From IMG/VR virus record IMGVR_UViG_3300030333_006065, positions 1 to 21,205 of that record: a stretch of 21,205 nt of DNA, one strand, 5' to 3'. How positions within the stretch are numbered: position 1 is the stretch's first letter; the number at the start of each line of letters is the position of its first letter. This document shows positions 1-7,487 of the stretch, in pieces. The position numbers and the translations under genes are program-made. The notes beneath the pieces were generated by a model, which was not told where the DNA came from, did no database searches, and was given only the letters and a program-made list of their open reading frames with translations. The stretch comes from a virus.

Positions 1-1680
1 TATGGGTGCTGCTGCTGCAAAGAAAGGCATCTTATTAAGCATCCCTTGTATCCCCCTTTGTAAAAACATACTTGCCAAACTTTTCGCTACATCTGCTAAT
101 GCTTGTCCTAATGTTTTAGTCCCACTAATCAATCCTTCGATAGCACTTTGCATCCCTTGAGCAAGAATATCTTTTATTTCTAATCTTAATTGTTTTTCTT
201 TTTCTGTTAATTCAATTATTTTCTTTTGTCCTTCAATTTCTGGTCTTGTTCCTCCTAATGATTTATCAATATTGCCAGAATAAAATGAAGACCATTCTTC
301 CTCTTTTCTAATATCATCTCTATCTTTATCAGTCATAAGTTTGTCAGCTATTTCTTTTCTAAGCCCTAATTCTTTCTCTAATTGTTTAATTCTTTTTTCT
401 ACTTTTGTTGCATTTCCATCCATTATATCCCCACTATTTATCCTTGCTAACGTCTCCTTTTCTATAGCCAAAGTTGTTTCTAATGTTTTTCGAGATTCTT
501 CTTTTAATAAAGTATTCCATTCTTTTTTATCTTTTCTCCAATTAAAAAACTTATTACCTAGCCAAGTAAGAATCCTAACAACTCCAGCAACAGCCGCAGC
601 AAGTAGCCAATATTTAGCAGTTAAAACTGCTACTGCTCCTGCTGCTAATTTTAAAGCAGGCATAAGAGCAGTTACGGCAGCGACAAGAGAAAGAACAGCA
701 GGCACAACAATTAACAAGCCAGCAGCAGCCGCCGTTATCCCTATTGCTATTTTCTTAACGGTAGGATTTAACTCTGAAAATCCTTTAACAAGCTTTGTCA
801 CTACTTTCACTAAAGGCGTTATCGCTGGCATTAATTCATCCCCTACTGTCCTTGATAAGTCTTCCATTGCATTTTGAAAATCTTTGAATCTCTGCAATGA
901 ACTCTCTTCAATAATTGACCCTATCTTCCCGGCTCCTTCAGCTTCTATTTTCTTTAATGCCCTTAAAACAACATCAGAAGTTATTTTGCCTTGAGCCCCA
1001 AATTCTTTCAGCTTGCCAACTGTTGTCCCTAATTCATTTGCTATAGGTAATAACAGCGTTGGAACTTGCTCCGCTAAACTTCTAAATTCATCCCCTTGCA
1101 ATCTTCCAGAACCTAAAGCTTGTGCTAATTGTCTAAAAGCATTGGAGGCTTCCATTGATGAAACCCCTGCCAGCTTTGCCGCAGTATTAAATCCAAAATA
1201 AGTTGATTCAATATCTTTTAACGAAACGCCTAACGGCCTCAATCGACCAATAATATTTGTGATTCCTTCGGTTGCTTCTAAATTAGATAATCCGAATGTT
1301 TTTGCCGCTTTTGACGCTATAGCCTGTGCCTTTTCATATTCCCCATATTCTTGTGTTAATAACTTAAGCCTTAGCTCTAAAGCTTGAGCATTTCCCGCCG
1401 TCTGGATTGCATTCTTAGCAAAAAGCCCTAATCCTAAACCAGCAATTGCACCTTGAACATTTAAGCCAGAAAAGCTTCTTTTTATTTTTTCAAGATTAAC
1501 TTGAACTATTCTTCTTGTTTTTCTTACTTTATTTCCAAACTTATCCCAAGTACGGTCAGAAGTTCGTTGGAACTTCGTCATTGATTTTGCTAATTGATTT
1601 GTTCTGTCTTGGATTCTCTTCATTCCCTGAAGAGCCTTTGACGCAACAATATTTATACCAACATCAACAATTGCTGTCAC
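1..1680 (-). CDS. Tail tape measure protein, C-terminus cut by window edge
   Basis: Open minus-strand frame of 560 codons running off the left edge. It starts at GTG 1680, the only start-type codon after an in-frame TAA at 1699-1701, with AAGGAAG about 6 nt upstream. Residues about 180-240 hold the tape-measure N-terminal signature (FRQLAQALGSGRLQGDEFRS, then EQVPTLL and GKITSDVVLRAL). About 311-375 is strongly hydrophobic and Ala/Val/Leu-rich, as expected of a protein released into the host membrane during DNA ejection. A charged helical stretch follows. The last visible residues (SAIEGLISGTKTLGQALADV) resemble the distal part of short tape measures, so probably little is missing. It sits directly after the G/T chaperone genes, the standard siphovirus order. 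It sets tail length and acts as scaffold for tube assembly. Confidence 0.93.
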   Translation of the reverse strand, partial: MTAIVDVGINIVASKALQGMKRIQDRTNQLAKSMTKFQRTSDRTWDKFGNKVRKTRRIVQVNLEKIKRSFSGLNVQGAIAGLGLGLFAKNAIQTAGNAQALELRLKLLTQEYGEYEKAQAIASKAAKTFGLSNLEATEGITNIIGRLRPLGVSLKDIESTYFGFNTAAKLAGVSSMEASNAFRQLAQALGSGRLQGDEFRSLAEQVPTLLLPIANELGTTVGKLKEFGAQGKITSDVVLRALKKIEAEGAGKIGSIIEESSLQRFKDFQNAMEDLSRTVGDELMPAITPLVKVVTKLVKGFSELNPTVKKIAIGITAAAAGLLIVVPAVLSLVAAVTALMPALKLAAGAVAVLTAKYWLLAAAVAGVVRILTWLGNKFFNWRKDKKEWNTLLKEESRKTLETTLAIEKETLARINSGDIMDGNATKVEKRIKQLEKELGLRKEIADKLMTDKDRDDIRKEEEWSSFYSGNIDKSLGGTRPEIEGQKKIIELTEKEKQLRLEIKDILAQGMQSAIEGLISGTKTLGQALADVAKSLASMFLQRGIQGMLNKMPFFAAAAPI

Positions 1681-1706
1681 AACACTTCCTTGTGGCTTTT
1701 AACAGT

Positions 1707-1895
1707 CTAACGATACCTTGCCCTCTTTATTTTTGCATCTTGTTCCTCGTTATACACTTCAAAATAAATAGACCAAAGATTTAGCTCTTCTATCGTTATT
1801 TTTTGAACTAAATCTGACAATGTATAGCCCAATTCACGAGCAACGCTCATCTTTAACCTTAATAAATTATCTTTTTTAAATTCAGCTTTTAGCCC
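1707..1895 (-). CDS. Tail assembly chaperone T segment, expressed as a G-T frameshift fusion
   Basis: This frame lies -1 relative to the preceding G ORF and has no good start of its own. Entered from the slippery site at 1895-1901 it adds 62 residues (GLKAEFKK... to ...KIKRARYR), giving a fusion of about 194 aa. Its end contains the lambda gpT-like pattern of a short helical segment with ELNLWSIYFEVYNEEQ. An internal ATG at 1850 would give only 47 aa and has no convincing Shine-Dalgarno. By analogy with lambda, the minor G-T product bridges the tape measure and tail tube subunits during assembly. It lies immediately before the tape measure gene, which is where T is expected. Confidence 0.85.
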   Translation of the reverse strand, partial: GLKAEFKKDNLLRLKMSVARELGYTLSDLVQKITIEELNLWSIYFEVYNEEQDAKIKRARYR

Positions 1896-2272
1896 TTTGG
1901 GTCAAATTCTTCCTTGTCATCTTCTATTACTGCCAACATTAAAGACTGCAAATCTGCATCTCTGACTTCATTTTTTAACTCAGCAGTATGTCCAGCAGCA
2001 AAAAGTCTCTGTCCATTTTCATCTGTAGCTTTTTGAACAAATAAACGAAGAGCAAAAGCATTTAAGTCGTCTTTAGTTCCTTTTTGGGCTTGCTCTCTTT
2101 CTGCCATTGTTAAAGGCGTTGTCCAAAACTCAAAAACATCCCCATTTGAAAGAGTAACTTCTTTCTTTGATGGGGTTAGATTAGCTGCTTTTTTTAACCT
2201 TTCTAATGCAGACAACTTAGTTTTGGCAGTAGCCATAAATGGTAATTCTGTTTGTTTTATAACTGTACGCAT
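1889..2272 (-). CDS. Tail assembly chaperone G
   Basis: About 127 aa, between the tail tube and tape measure genes. I chose ATG 2272 (MRTVIKQTEL) because AGGGG lies 7 nt upstream. An upstream TTG at 2290 would lie inside a hairpin, and the next ATG at 2236 (MATAKTKLSALERL) lacks a Shine-Dalgarno but remains possible. The protein is small, charged and helical, with an acidic end (VIEDDKEEFDPKG). It is identified mainly by position and by the -1 slippery site overlapping its last codons. It would coat the tape measure before tube polymerisation and is absent from the finished virion. The level ratio to G-T is set by frameshifting. Confidence 0.85.
   Translation of the reverse strand: MRTVIKQTELPFMATAKTKLSALERLKKAANLTPSKKEVTLSNGDVFEFWTTPLTMAEREQAQKGTKDDLNAFALRLFVQKATDENGQRLFAAGHTAELKNEVRDADLQSLMLAVIEDDKEEFDPKG
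1895..1901 (-). promoter_or_regulatory. Programmed -1 ribosomal frameshift site CCCAAAG
   Basis: In the G frame the codons read GAC CCA AAG GGC TAA. The heptamer C CCA AAG fits the X XXY YYZ rule, and slipping back one base gives CCC AAA GGG CTA, which avoids the stop and enters the T frame. The heptamer lies two codons before the G stop. I see no strong downstream hairpin, which is also true of several lambda-like G/T sites. Confidence 0.87.
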
Positions 2273-2303
2273 AAAAAAACCCCTAAGCAACTAAGCAAAG
2301 GGG
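2273..2303 (-). terminator. Terminator-like hairpin abutting the start of G
   Basis: On the minus strand, CCCCTTTGC (2303-2295) and GCTTAGGGG (2288-2280) form a stem with two internal T-T mismatches, followed by seven Ts (2279-2273) and then the ATG of G. It comes just after the tail tube stop codon at 2314. It probably reduces transcription from the tube gene into the chaperone and tape measure genes. The AGGGG of the descending arm also serves as the Shine-Dalgarno of G. Confidence 0.6.
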
Positions 2304-2313
2304 TATAAACCGA

Positions 2314-3072
2314 CTATGAAGAGGTGCTTAAGTCGAATGTTGGAGCATTATTAGGTCTAAAATTGACTTCAACCATTTGAGCATCATCTGGATTAACAGA
2401 GAAACTAGCAGAAAGCAAAACAGCATCCATTGAGATACTTCTGCTTAAAGCTTCCGTTGCTTGTTTGTCTTGATAAAGCCTAAAAGCTGCTCCTACTTGC
2501 TGACGTTGTAAAACATCTTCTACAAGTCTGTTAGATAAAGCAGCATCTTCGTCTGTGACGTAAACACTTGCAGTTCCATTTCCATCAGCAAAACCAGAGA
2601 CGTAAGTTTTGAATGGTGCATATTGACCAACTGATTGACCAATTGTTGTTACGTCAATTTCACTTCTTGTTACTTCAAAAGACCAAGATTGAACTTGACC
2701 AACCGAGGCATAATCGTTGTAATAAACCTCAAATTCATTAGGAGCTGCTGCTGTTCCTACATCAGTTAGGTTTACAGCAGAACCTCCATTAGTAGCTGAA
2801 ACAGTCATTGCTCCAGTGCTTGCTGTATAAGTTTTAACGTAATAAGTGGTTCCAGCAGTTAATCCAGCAGGTAAAGTTCCTGTCCCTGATCCACCTGTAG
2901 AAGAATCAACTACTTGAAATTTAACTGGGTCGCCTACTTTTAAATTTAAGTAAGATTGAACAACCATAGTTTCAGTGCCTATGGTGACATCAGAGGGGCT
3001 GAAGGTTCCTGTAGTACCAGCAGGTTTGTAGTACAAGGCTCCAGACGTACCTGATAAAACAGTAACAGCCAT
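2314..3072 (-). CDS. Major tail (tube) protein with an inserted beta module
   Basis: 252 aa. The C-terminal half has the tail-tube pattern (VQSWSFEVTRSEIDVTTIGQ near residues 127-146, then a KTYVSGFADGNGTASVYV strand pair and a long SFSVNPDDAQMVEVNFRP tail). Residues about 41-112 look like an extra module (GLTAGTTYYVKTYTAS...GGSAVNLTD) of a type that recurs in unrelated phage structural proteins. It is placed between the tail terminator and the chaperone genes, as gpV is in lambda. It forms the stacked hexameric rings of the tail tube. Start ATG 3072; only 5 nt separate it from the upstream gene. The gene is followed by a terminator-like hairpin, consistent with high expression of this product. 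Confidence 0.88.
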   Translation of the reverse strand: MAVTVLSGTSGALYYKPAGTTGTFSPSDVTIGTETMVVQSYLNLKVGDPVKFQVVDSSTGGSGTGTLPAGLTAGTTYYVKTYTASTGAMTVSATNGGSAVNLTDVGTAAAPNEFEVYYNDYASVGQVQSWSFEVTRSEIDVTTIGQSVGQYAPFKTYVSGFADGNGTASVYVTDEDAALSNRLVEDVLQRQQVGAAFRLYQDKQATEALSRSISMDAVLLSASFSVNPDDAQMVEVNFRPNNAPTFDLSTSS

Positions 3073-3077
3073 TGGAT

Positions 3078-3503
3078 TTAGTCTAAGTATGCGTCAAATG
3101 TAGCCGATAATTGCGTTTGGAAAAACGATTCTTGCTCGGCTGGTCTTATTGTAGCTGGACCTTGAGAAGGGTCAAAGATAATACTACTAAATTTAGCCCT
3201 GTCAAACTTATCTTTTATCCTTTCCGCAATTGTAAAGTTGGCTCCTGCTCCCATTCCAATAGGTGTAAAAACATCAATTGTTAAGGTTCCCATTTGACGG
3301 TTAAACGATTTCCCTGTGGCCGGAGCCTGAAGAGTTGCGTAATTATTATTTCCAAATAAAAGATAGACAGCAATCCAAGGCGTATTGTTTGGGGGCGTAA
3401 AAGGGGCGTTTTGATAAGAGACTGGGTATGCAGGGCTTAAGGCCATTTCCGTCGCTATCCGGCCTTCTATCGCTGCTCTAACGTCGTTGTAAGTGCTGCT
3501 CAT
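3078..3503 (-). CDS. Tail terminator protein (DUF4128/gpU-like)
   Basis: 141 aa. Start ATG 3503 overlaps the stop of the preceding gene as ATGA, so translation is probably coupled. It opens with the helix YNDVRAAIEGRIATEM followed by PVSYQNAPFTPPNNTPWIAVYLL, the usual beginning of small tail-terminator proteins, and has a central strand (MGTLTIDVFTPIGMGAG) and a helix (FTIAERIKDKFD). The family caps the growing tail tube and joins it to the head. Position directly upstream of the tube gene supports the call. Identification is by pattern and synteny. Confidence 0.8.
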   Translation of the reverse strand: MSSTYNDVRAAIEGRIATEMALSPAYPVSYQNAPFTPPNNTPWIAVYLLFGNNNYATLQAPATGKSFNRQMGTLTIDVFTPIGMGAGANFTIAERIKDKFDRAKFSSIIFDPSQGPATIRPAEQESFFQTQLSATFDAYLD

Positions 3504-3943
3504 GAGCCTGTCCTGATTTTATTAGCATTATGTTCTATCTCTCTTTTAATTTCTTTAGCTAATGAATGAAACCAACCTTTAGGAACATTTTGTCTTGATC
3601 TATATTGACCTCCCCAAGATGGGGGCAAATTAGTACCTAAAACAACAGGTTCAGCGTAAGGAAGATTATTAATAATTGAATAATCATTTCCTATCTTTTC
3701 TGTTGAATAATTTACCTTCTCTATTGGAGGGATAGCATCCCCATATTTTCCGGGTAATAAAGATCTTGTTCCGCTTCTTGAATTTTGAGCTACTTGCCAA
3801 TTAAATCTCAGCCTTCCAGAATCAACGGGCGTTCCTTTCTTTACTAATATGTCTGCTTTAAGAACAGAAACTTGTAATAACTTATTGAATTTCTCCTCAA
3901 AATGATCGGCAATATCTCCGATATCTATTTTTACATTTGCCAT
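3500..3943 (-). CDS. HK97 gp10-like tail completion (neck) protein
   Basis: 147 aa. Start ATG 3943 overlaps the upstream stop as TAATG. The pattern of an N-terminal helix (HFEEKFNKLLQVSVLKADIL), then KKGTPVDSGRLRFNWQVA, and a C-terminal PYAEPVVLG...GWFHSLAKEIKREIEHN is typical of gp10-like proteins, where TPVDTGRLR is the hallmark. These proteins occur at the head-tail junction, and here the gene is between the head closure candidate and the tail terminator. It was probably acquired with the structural operon, as codon use looks like that of its neighbours. Confidence 0.8.
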   Translation of the reverse strand: MANVKIDIGDIADHFEEKFNKLLQVSVLKADILVKKGTPVDSGRLRFNWQVAQNSRSGTRSLLPGKYGDAIPPIEKVNYSTEKIGNDYSIINNLPYAEPVVLGTNLPPSWGGQYRSRQNVPKGWFHSLAKEIKREIEHNANKIRTGS

Positions 3944-4302
3944 TAGGACCTCAGAATTAATTCATAGCTAATAGCAGTATTAGCTTGTTCTGTTGTCTCA
4001 ACCCTAATAATTTGATGAACGACAGAACTAATAACAACCTTATCTGCAACAGTTGGCGTATAAGTTAAATCGGAGGCAGCAATAGTCAAACGCTTGTCAT
4101 CTGCTTTTATTAATTCGCCTACTTCTCTGCTAGTAACACCTTCTACAAAGCCTTTTACGACTGTGTCAGAAGCAGACTCACCAACGGTTCCTGTTGCTGT
4201 GTTATAAGCACCAGCCGTTATTTTACGAATTGTTACATCGCCACCGACAGCCTTCAATACTTTTTTAGCTGCCTTTCTGAAACCCTTTGGTTTAACTGGC
4301 AT
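3943..4302 (-). CDS. Probable head closure / head-tail joining protein
   Basis: 119 aa. Starts at ATG 4302 in a TAATG overlap. A basic N-terminus (KPKGFRKAAKKVLKAVGG) is followed by beta-strand-rich sequence (DVTIRKITAGAYNTATGTV..., GFVEGVTSREVGELIKADDKRLTIAASDL, VVHQIIRVETTEQANTAISYELILRS). Interpretation as a head closure (stopper) protein rests on size, predicted strands, the KADDKRLTIAASDL-type strand and position between the connector and the gp10-like gene. It could also be another neck component. Confidence 0.65.
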   Translation of the reverse strand: MPVKPKGFRKAAKKVLKAVGGDVTIRKITAGAYNTATGTVGESASDTVVKGFVEGVTSREVGELIKADDKRLTIAASDLTYTPTVADKVVISSVVHQIIRVETTEQANTAISYELILRS

Positions 4303-4541
4303 TACATGTAATAAGCAAGAATTGATCCGGCACTTGTCTGGGTGATGCTAGTAAAAACCCCTTCAACTTCAGCCGTTGCTTTTAAATCAATTCCTGAAAC
4401 TGTTGTTGACCCATTCTTTGTCACATTAGGTGAAACAAGCGTCACAGTTGAATCTGTCAGACAAACAATCTTTCCAAACCTCCCTGTATGGGCGTTTGTA
4501 TCTGTGATGATGATTGCTGCTGGATAAGAAGACATTCCCAT
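4302..4541 (-). CDS. Small beta-rich protein in the head-tail junction cluster
   Basis: 79 aa, not recognised. Start ATG 4541 overlaps the preceding stop as TAATG; a second ATG follows two codons later. The sequence alternates hydrophobic strands and Thr/Ser (AAIIITDTNAHTGRFGKIVC, STVTLVSPNVTKNGSTTVSG, LKATAEVEGVFTSITQTSAG), suggesting a compact beta barrel. There is no signal peptide or membrane segment. Lying between two connector genes and translationally coupled to both, it is probably a virion structural protein such as a small decoration or neck component. That role is inferred from context only. Confidence 0.65.
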   Translation of the reverse strand: MGMSSYPAAIIITDTNAHTGRFGKIVCLTDSTVTLVSPNVTKNGSTTVSGIDLKATAEVEGVFTSITQTSAGSILAYYM

Positions 4542-5107
4542 TAGCTCCGTTTTACTGCAATGTTACCTGGTCCGCTAATTCTAATCCCTGTGAAGTATCT
4601 TTCAAACATTGGTGGAACACGATCAGCACCAACAGCACCAAAAGAATTTGGAGTTGCATCCAAAGAACCGACCTTGATATTTTTATAATCTTCTAATCCA
4701 CTAAGCCCTAAACCATCTTTGTTGTTGTTTAAATAAGCAGCCAAAACAGCCTGTGCTTTCTTTATTTGATCAGGTATTTCTGTATCAGTAAAATAATCTG
4801 TTGTTATGCGAAAAGGAAAACCAACGGAATAAGTATTGATATAAGTATCAGGCTTTCTTACTCCAGTTCGAGGCCATTGCATTGATTGTGTATCTGTTGC
4901 TCTAGCCCCTAAAAACCTTTCACGGTCAATCCTTTGGGCTGCTGTATATAAAGCCCTATTTCTATAATCGTCGCTTGTTGAGCCAGCTTCCCAAGCAATA
5001 ACATCATCATCAGCAACTAAGCCTTCGATAATTTCATTTGCTTCTGTTAATGAGATGTAGCTGTTTGCGTTAGCTGCTCCCGCCGTGTGATGAATTGTTA
5101 TCGCCAT
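4541..5107 (-). CDS. Head-tail connector (DnaT-like family)
   Basis: 188 aa, start ATG 5107. It opens with NSYISLTEANEIIEGL, continues with RNRALYTAAQRIDRERFLG and MQWPRTGVR, and has a helical segment IPDQIKKAQAVLAAYLNNN. This set is typical of the phage family labelled 'DnaT-like ssDNA-binding protein', which in structural operons behaves as the first connector ring (adaptor, HK97 gp6-like) under the portal. A ssDNA-binding role is unlikely here: it sits between the capsid and neck genes. Its first 38 bases overlap the end of the small basic gene upstream. Confidence 0.8.
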   Translation of the reverse strand: MAITIHHTAGAANANSYISLTEANEIIEGLVADDDVIAWEAGSTSDDYRNRALYTAAQRIDRERFLGARATDTQSMQWPRTGVRKPDTYINTYSVGFPFRITTDYFTDTEIPDQIKKAQAVLAAYLNNNKDGLGLSGLEDYKNIKVGSLDATPNSFGAVGADRVPPMFERYFTGIRISGPGNIAVKRS

Positions 5108-5228
5108 CAGAAATTACTTTGGGTTTACGCTTTTTTTTTGTTTTGGGCTTTGGAGTATTAACAGGAATAGAGGCCACCTGTGCGGCAGCCTCCCTTTCCT
5201 TAGCTCGCCTGAATGCGAACATTCCCAT
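5070..5228 (-). CDS. Small basic protein between decoration protein and connector
   Basis: 52 aa. The start ATG 5228 overlaps the TGA of the decoration gene as TGATG, and the stop TAA at 5070-5072 lies inside the connector gene. The N-terminus is MGMFAFRRAKEREAAAQVAS, followed by Pro/Lys-rich KPKTKKKRKPK. No known domain is recognised. The tight coupling on both sides and a highly basic composition argue for a real gene whose product binds nucleic acid or an acidic virion surface. The function is unknown. Confidence 0.65.
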   Translation of the reverse strand: MGMFAFRRAKEREAAAQVASIPVNTPKPKTKKKRKPKVISDGDNNSSHGGSS

Positions 5229-5593
5229 CAGCTAGATGCACCTTTTATAAGGGCATAGTTAACAACAATTGCTTGGCTTAAAGAACCGCCGGAAAGATTT
5301 CCAACAGTAACTTTAAAAGAACCAGCAGCAACAGTAGAAACAACGAGCCAATAAGCACCCGCAGTTCCACCTGATCCGTGATTAACAACTACAACGTCAG
5401 TTGCAGCAACACGGTCATTATTAACTTGGAATGTAACTTCTGCTCCGTCAGCCAGAGCAGCATTGTTCATCGTGATCTGTCCTGACTCTGTATTTAGAGT
5501 CACAGCAGTCGACTTATTAGTTGCTTGAGTAACAGTTCCACCAGTTGTGTAACCAATAGCCTTACCAGCAACGGCTTCAAATTGTGATGCCAT
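5228..5593 (-). CDS. Putative head decoration protein
   Basis: 121 aa, start ATG 5593. The sequence is almost entirely beta-strand (STAVTLNTESGQITMNN, GAEVTFQVNN, ATDVVVVNHGSGGTAGAYWL, GSFKVTVGNLSGG, QAIVVNYALIKG). Proteins with the STAVTLNT...GQITM...VNHGSGGTAGAY pattern are frequent in aquatic tailed phages and are usually annotated as hypothetical or structural. Position immediately downstream of the major capsid gene suggests a capsid decoration or stabilisation protein. Recognition is from pattern memory and synteny, so the role is not certain. Confidence 0.68.
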   Translation of the reverse strand: MASQFEAVAGKAIGYTTGGTVTQATNKSTAVTLNTESGQITMNNAALADGAEVTFQVNNDRVAATDVVVVNHGSGGTAGAYWLVVSTVAAGSFKVTVGNLSGGSLSQAIVVNYALIKGASS

Positions 5594-5605
5594 AATTAGT
5601 TACCT

Positions 5606-6634
5606 CTAATCCTGACTGGATACGTTAGTTGCTCTAACGATTCCGATGTTCTTTTGCTCGTAGACTTTCGACCAGTTGCCTACGGTTTCAAGCTGCGCAC
5701 GAGTTGGGTTAACAGTAGTTACTGCCCACTTAGTACCAACAGGGTGATATGTGTAATGAAGATCAACAGCCATTGCATCAGATTTTGCAAGGATGTCTCT
5801 ATCTGTCTCCATTGTTAAACCAGCTTGCTCGCCTGAAGCGATTGCGCCTGGTGTGAAGAAGTATGTGCTGTATTCAGTAGAAGCACCAGATCCAGTTGTT
5901 GCGACATCATCAGAAACAATGACTCTTAATCCGCAATAAGTAGGAACTGTGTTATTACCAGCAGCATAAGCAGGAGCAATTGATCCTCCTGATGCAGTTG
6001 CACCCTGATTAGTATCACCAGCCACAACGTAATCCACAAGCTTACGCTCAACCAAGTCGTAATAAACCTTTGAGTGCATAGCAACAGCAGTTAACTGATC
6101 GCCAGCATCGCCGAGAATTGACTTAGCTTTTGCTACATGCTTAGGGCTTAAAGATGTAGGGGTGTCACCGCTTTCTGAATCAATACAGTTTGCAAATAAA
6201 GCTGAATTGCTGTCATTTGCATTAATTGAACCAAAAACACCAGAAAGTGCAGAAAGTAAATCTTTCTGACGCTGGTTAGCAATGTAAGCACCAATCTTTG
6301 CACCAATCGCAGCCATAGGATCAGAGCCAGCAGCTAAAGCAGCTAAGTCTCTTGATTCAAAAGCACGACCTCTGTGAAGAATTACAGAAATCTGCTTGTC
6401 TGCTGTGATTTTTCCAGGTGTTAAAGAAGTGCTATCTGTTAGAACCTCAAAATCCCCTGAAAGATTTGCTTTCCAGAATGGGACATTAACAAAATCACCG
6501 CCTTCAGTCGCATTTAATTCCGCCAAAGGTTGAACCACACCGCTTGCCAAAAAGGCGTCACGCTGAGTTGTTTGTTCAATAACGTATGGCGTAAAGACCT
6601 CTGGGATGATTATGTCCGACCTTACGGTGGCCAT
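5606..6634 (-). CDS. Major capsid protein (HK97 fold, gp13-like family)
   Basis: 342 aa, start ATG 6634 with TTTAGG about 9 nt upstream. Residues about 44-135 carry the family signature: EGGDFVNVPFWKANLSGDFE, VLTDSTSLTPGKITADKQ, ILHRGRAFESRDLAALAAGS, DPMAAIGAKIGAYIANQRQK and LSGVFG. The pattern continues with a YYDLVERKLVDY segment and a C-terminal DLHYTYHPVGTKWAV strand. It forms the icosahedral shell. There is no N-terminal delta domain or protease gene, and a separate scaffold gene lies just upstream, so assembly is scaffold-assisted. The call also fits the order scaffold, capsid, decoration, connector. Confidence 0.9.
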   Translation of the reverse strand: MATVRSDIIIPEVFTPYVIEQTTQRDAFLASGVVQPLAELNATEGGDFVNVPFWKANLSGDFEVLTDSTSLTPGKITADKQISVILHRGRAFESRDLAALAAGSDPMAAIGAKIGAYIANQRQKDLLSALSGVFGSINANDSNSALFANCIDSESGDTPTSLSPKHVAKAKSILGDAGDQLTAVAMHSKVYYDLVERKLVDYVVAGDTNQGATASGGSIAPAYAAGNNTVPTYCGLRVIVSDDVATTGSGASTEYSTYFFTPGAIASGEQAGLTMETDRDILAKSDAMAVDLHYTYHPVGTKWAVTTVNPTRAQLETVGNWSKVYEQKNIGIVRATNVSSQD

Positions 6635-6713
6635 AAAAATTACCTAAAGAATGGTTTTACGATGTGGGTCACAAACCCGTTGACGCAGCACAGCCTTGTC
6701 TTATTTAGTTATA

Positions 6714-7394
6714 TTAACGCTTTGCCGCAGCTTGCAACCGATCATACAGATTTTTATCTGTTCTATATAACCTCATCTGCTCTGTAATATTAAAGTTTTC
6801 AGAGGTGAATGGGTTTTTAGTTCCAGCAGGAATTTCCCCTCCGCCCCCTGATCTACCAGCAGGAGCACCGCCACCTTGAGGCTTTGGCTGCTTCAAAATG
6901 TAATCAGGTAATTTTGTTTTAGCCCAATCAGAGACAGGCGTTCTTTCATATCCATCAACAACAACAGGTACGCCATTATCAACCTCTATTTTGTCTTTTG
7001 GTAAGAAATTATTTAAAACCAAAGAAGGATCGTGAACGATTTCAGCTAAAGATTGAACGGCTGGAGAAATAAGCTCTAATTCTCTAACTTTGGCTTCAAG
7101 TTCTGTAATTTTTTTATCTTTTTCAGCCGATCTTTCTCTGTATTGATCCTCAAGCTTTGTCCTTGCTTCTGTGTATTTTCCTTGTTTTTCAAGCTCCGCT
7201 TGCTCAGCGTTATTTTTAAAATCAATTAAAGCTTGAACATCCACATCAGGAACAGCTTTCGCTTTTGCTTTTGCTTTTTTTGTTTCATCTAATAGCTCTG
7301 CGTTTTTTTTACGCATTGCTTCTAGTTCAGCTTTTAGATTCTCTTTCTCGGAATCAACAGCTTGCTCCACAGGAGCAGTTGTTTCGTCAGGCAT
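6714..7394 (-). CDS. Capsid scaffolding protein
   Basis: 226 aa, start ATG 7394. It is acidic at the N-terminus and has a long charged coiled coil (residues about 15-115: EKENLKAELEAMRKKNAELL, then KKITELEAKVRELE). A Gly/Pro linker (QGGGAPAGRSGGGGEIPAG) leads to a short basic helical tail (LYRTDKNLYDRLQAAAKR) that probably binds the inner face of the coat protein. Placement immediately upstream of the capsid gene is standard. It directs procapsid assembly and leaves before DNA packaging. Confidence 0.85.
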   Translation of the reverse strand: MPDETTAPVEQAVDSEKENLKAELEAMRKKNAELLDETKKAKAKAKAVPDVDVQALIDFKNNAEQAELEKQGKYTEARTKLEDQYRERSAEKDKKITELEAKVRELELISPAVQSLAEIVHDPSLVLNNFLPKDKIEVDNGVPVVVDGYERTPVSDWAKTKLPDYILKQPKPQGGGAPAGRSGGGGEIPAGTKNPFTSENFNITEQMRLYRTDKNLYDRLQAAAKR

Positions 7395-7421
7395 AAAAAC
7401 CCACAGGGTTATAAAGGCAGT

Positions 7422-7472
7422 TTAACAATATCCTTTTTTCTTGCCTTTGCCCTTTTTTTTCTTTTTAGTCAT
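7422..7472 (-). CDS. Lysine-rich micro-ORF (16 aa)
   Basis: Encodes MTKKKKKGKGKKKGYC, in the 94-nt gap between the 56-aa gene and the scaffold gene. It begins at ATG 7472 and ends at TAA 7422-7424. Ten of 16 residues are lysine. There is no clear Shine-Dalgarno. It could be a DNA- or RNA-binding micropeptide packed with the genome, or chance in A-rich DNA. Confidence 0.3.
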   Translation of the reverse strand: MTKKKKKGKGKKKGYC

Positions 7473-7487
7473 AACCGTAATGTTTTT

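Noticed and set aside
341-877. 178-aa plus-strand frame
   Set aside because: It lies entirely over the tape measure gene on the other strand, has a low-complexity composition and no Shine-Dalgarno or neighbours on that strand.
4541-5107. Replication role suggested by the DnaT-like family name
   Set aside because: It sits among connector and capsid genes, so a head-tail connector is a better reading.
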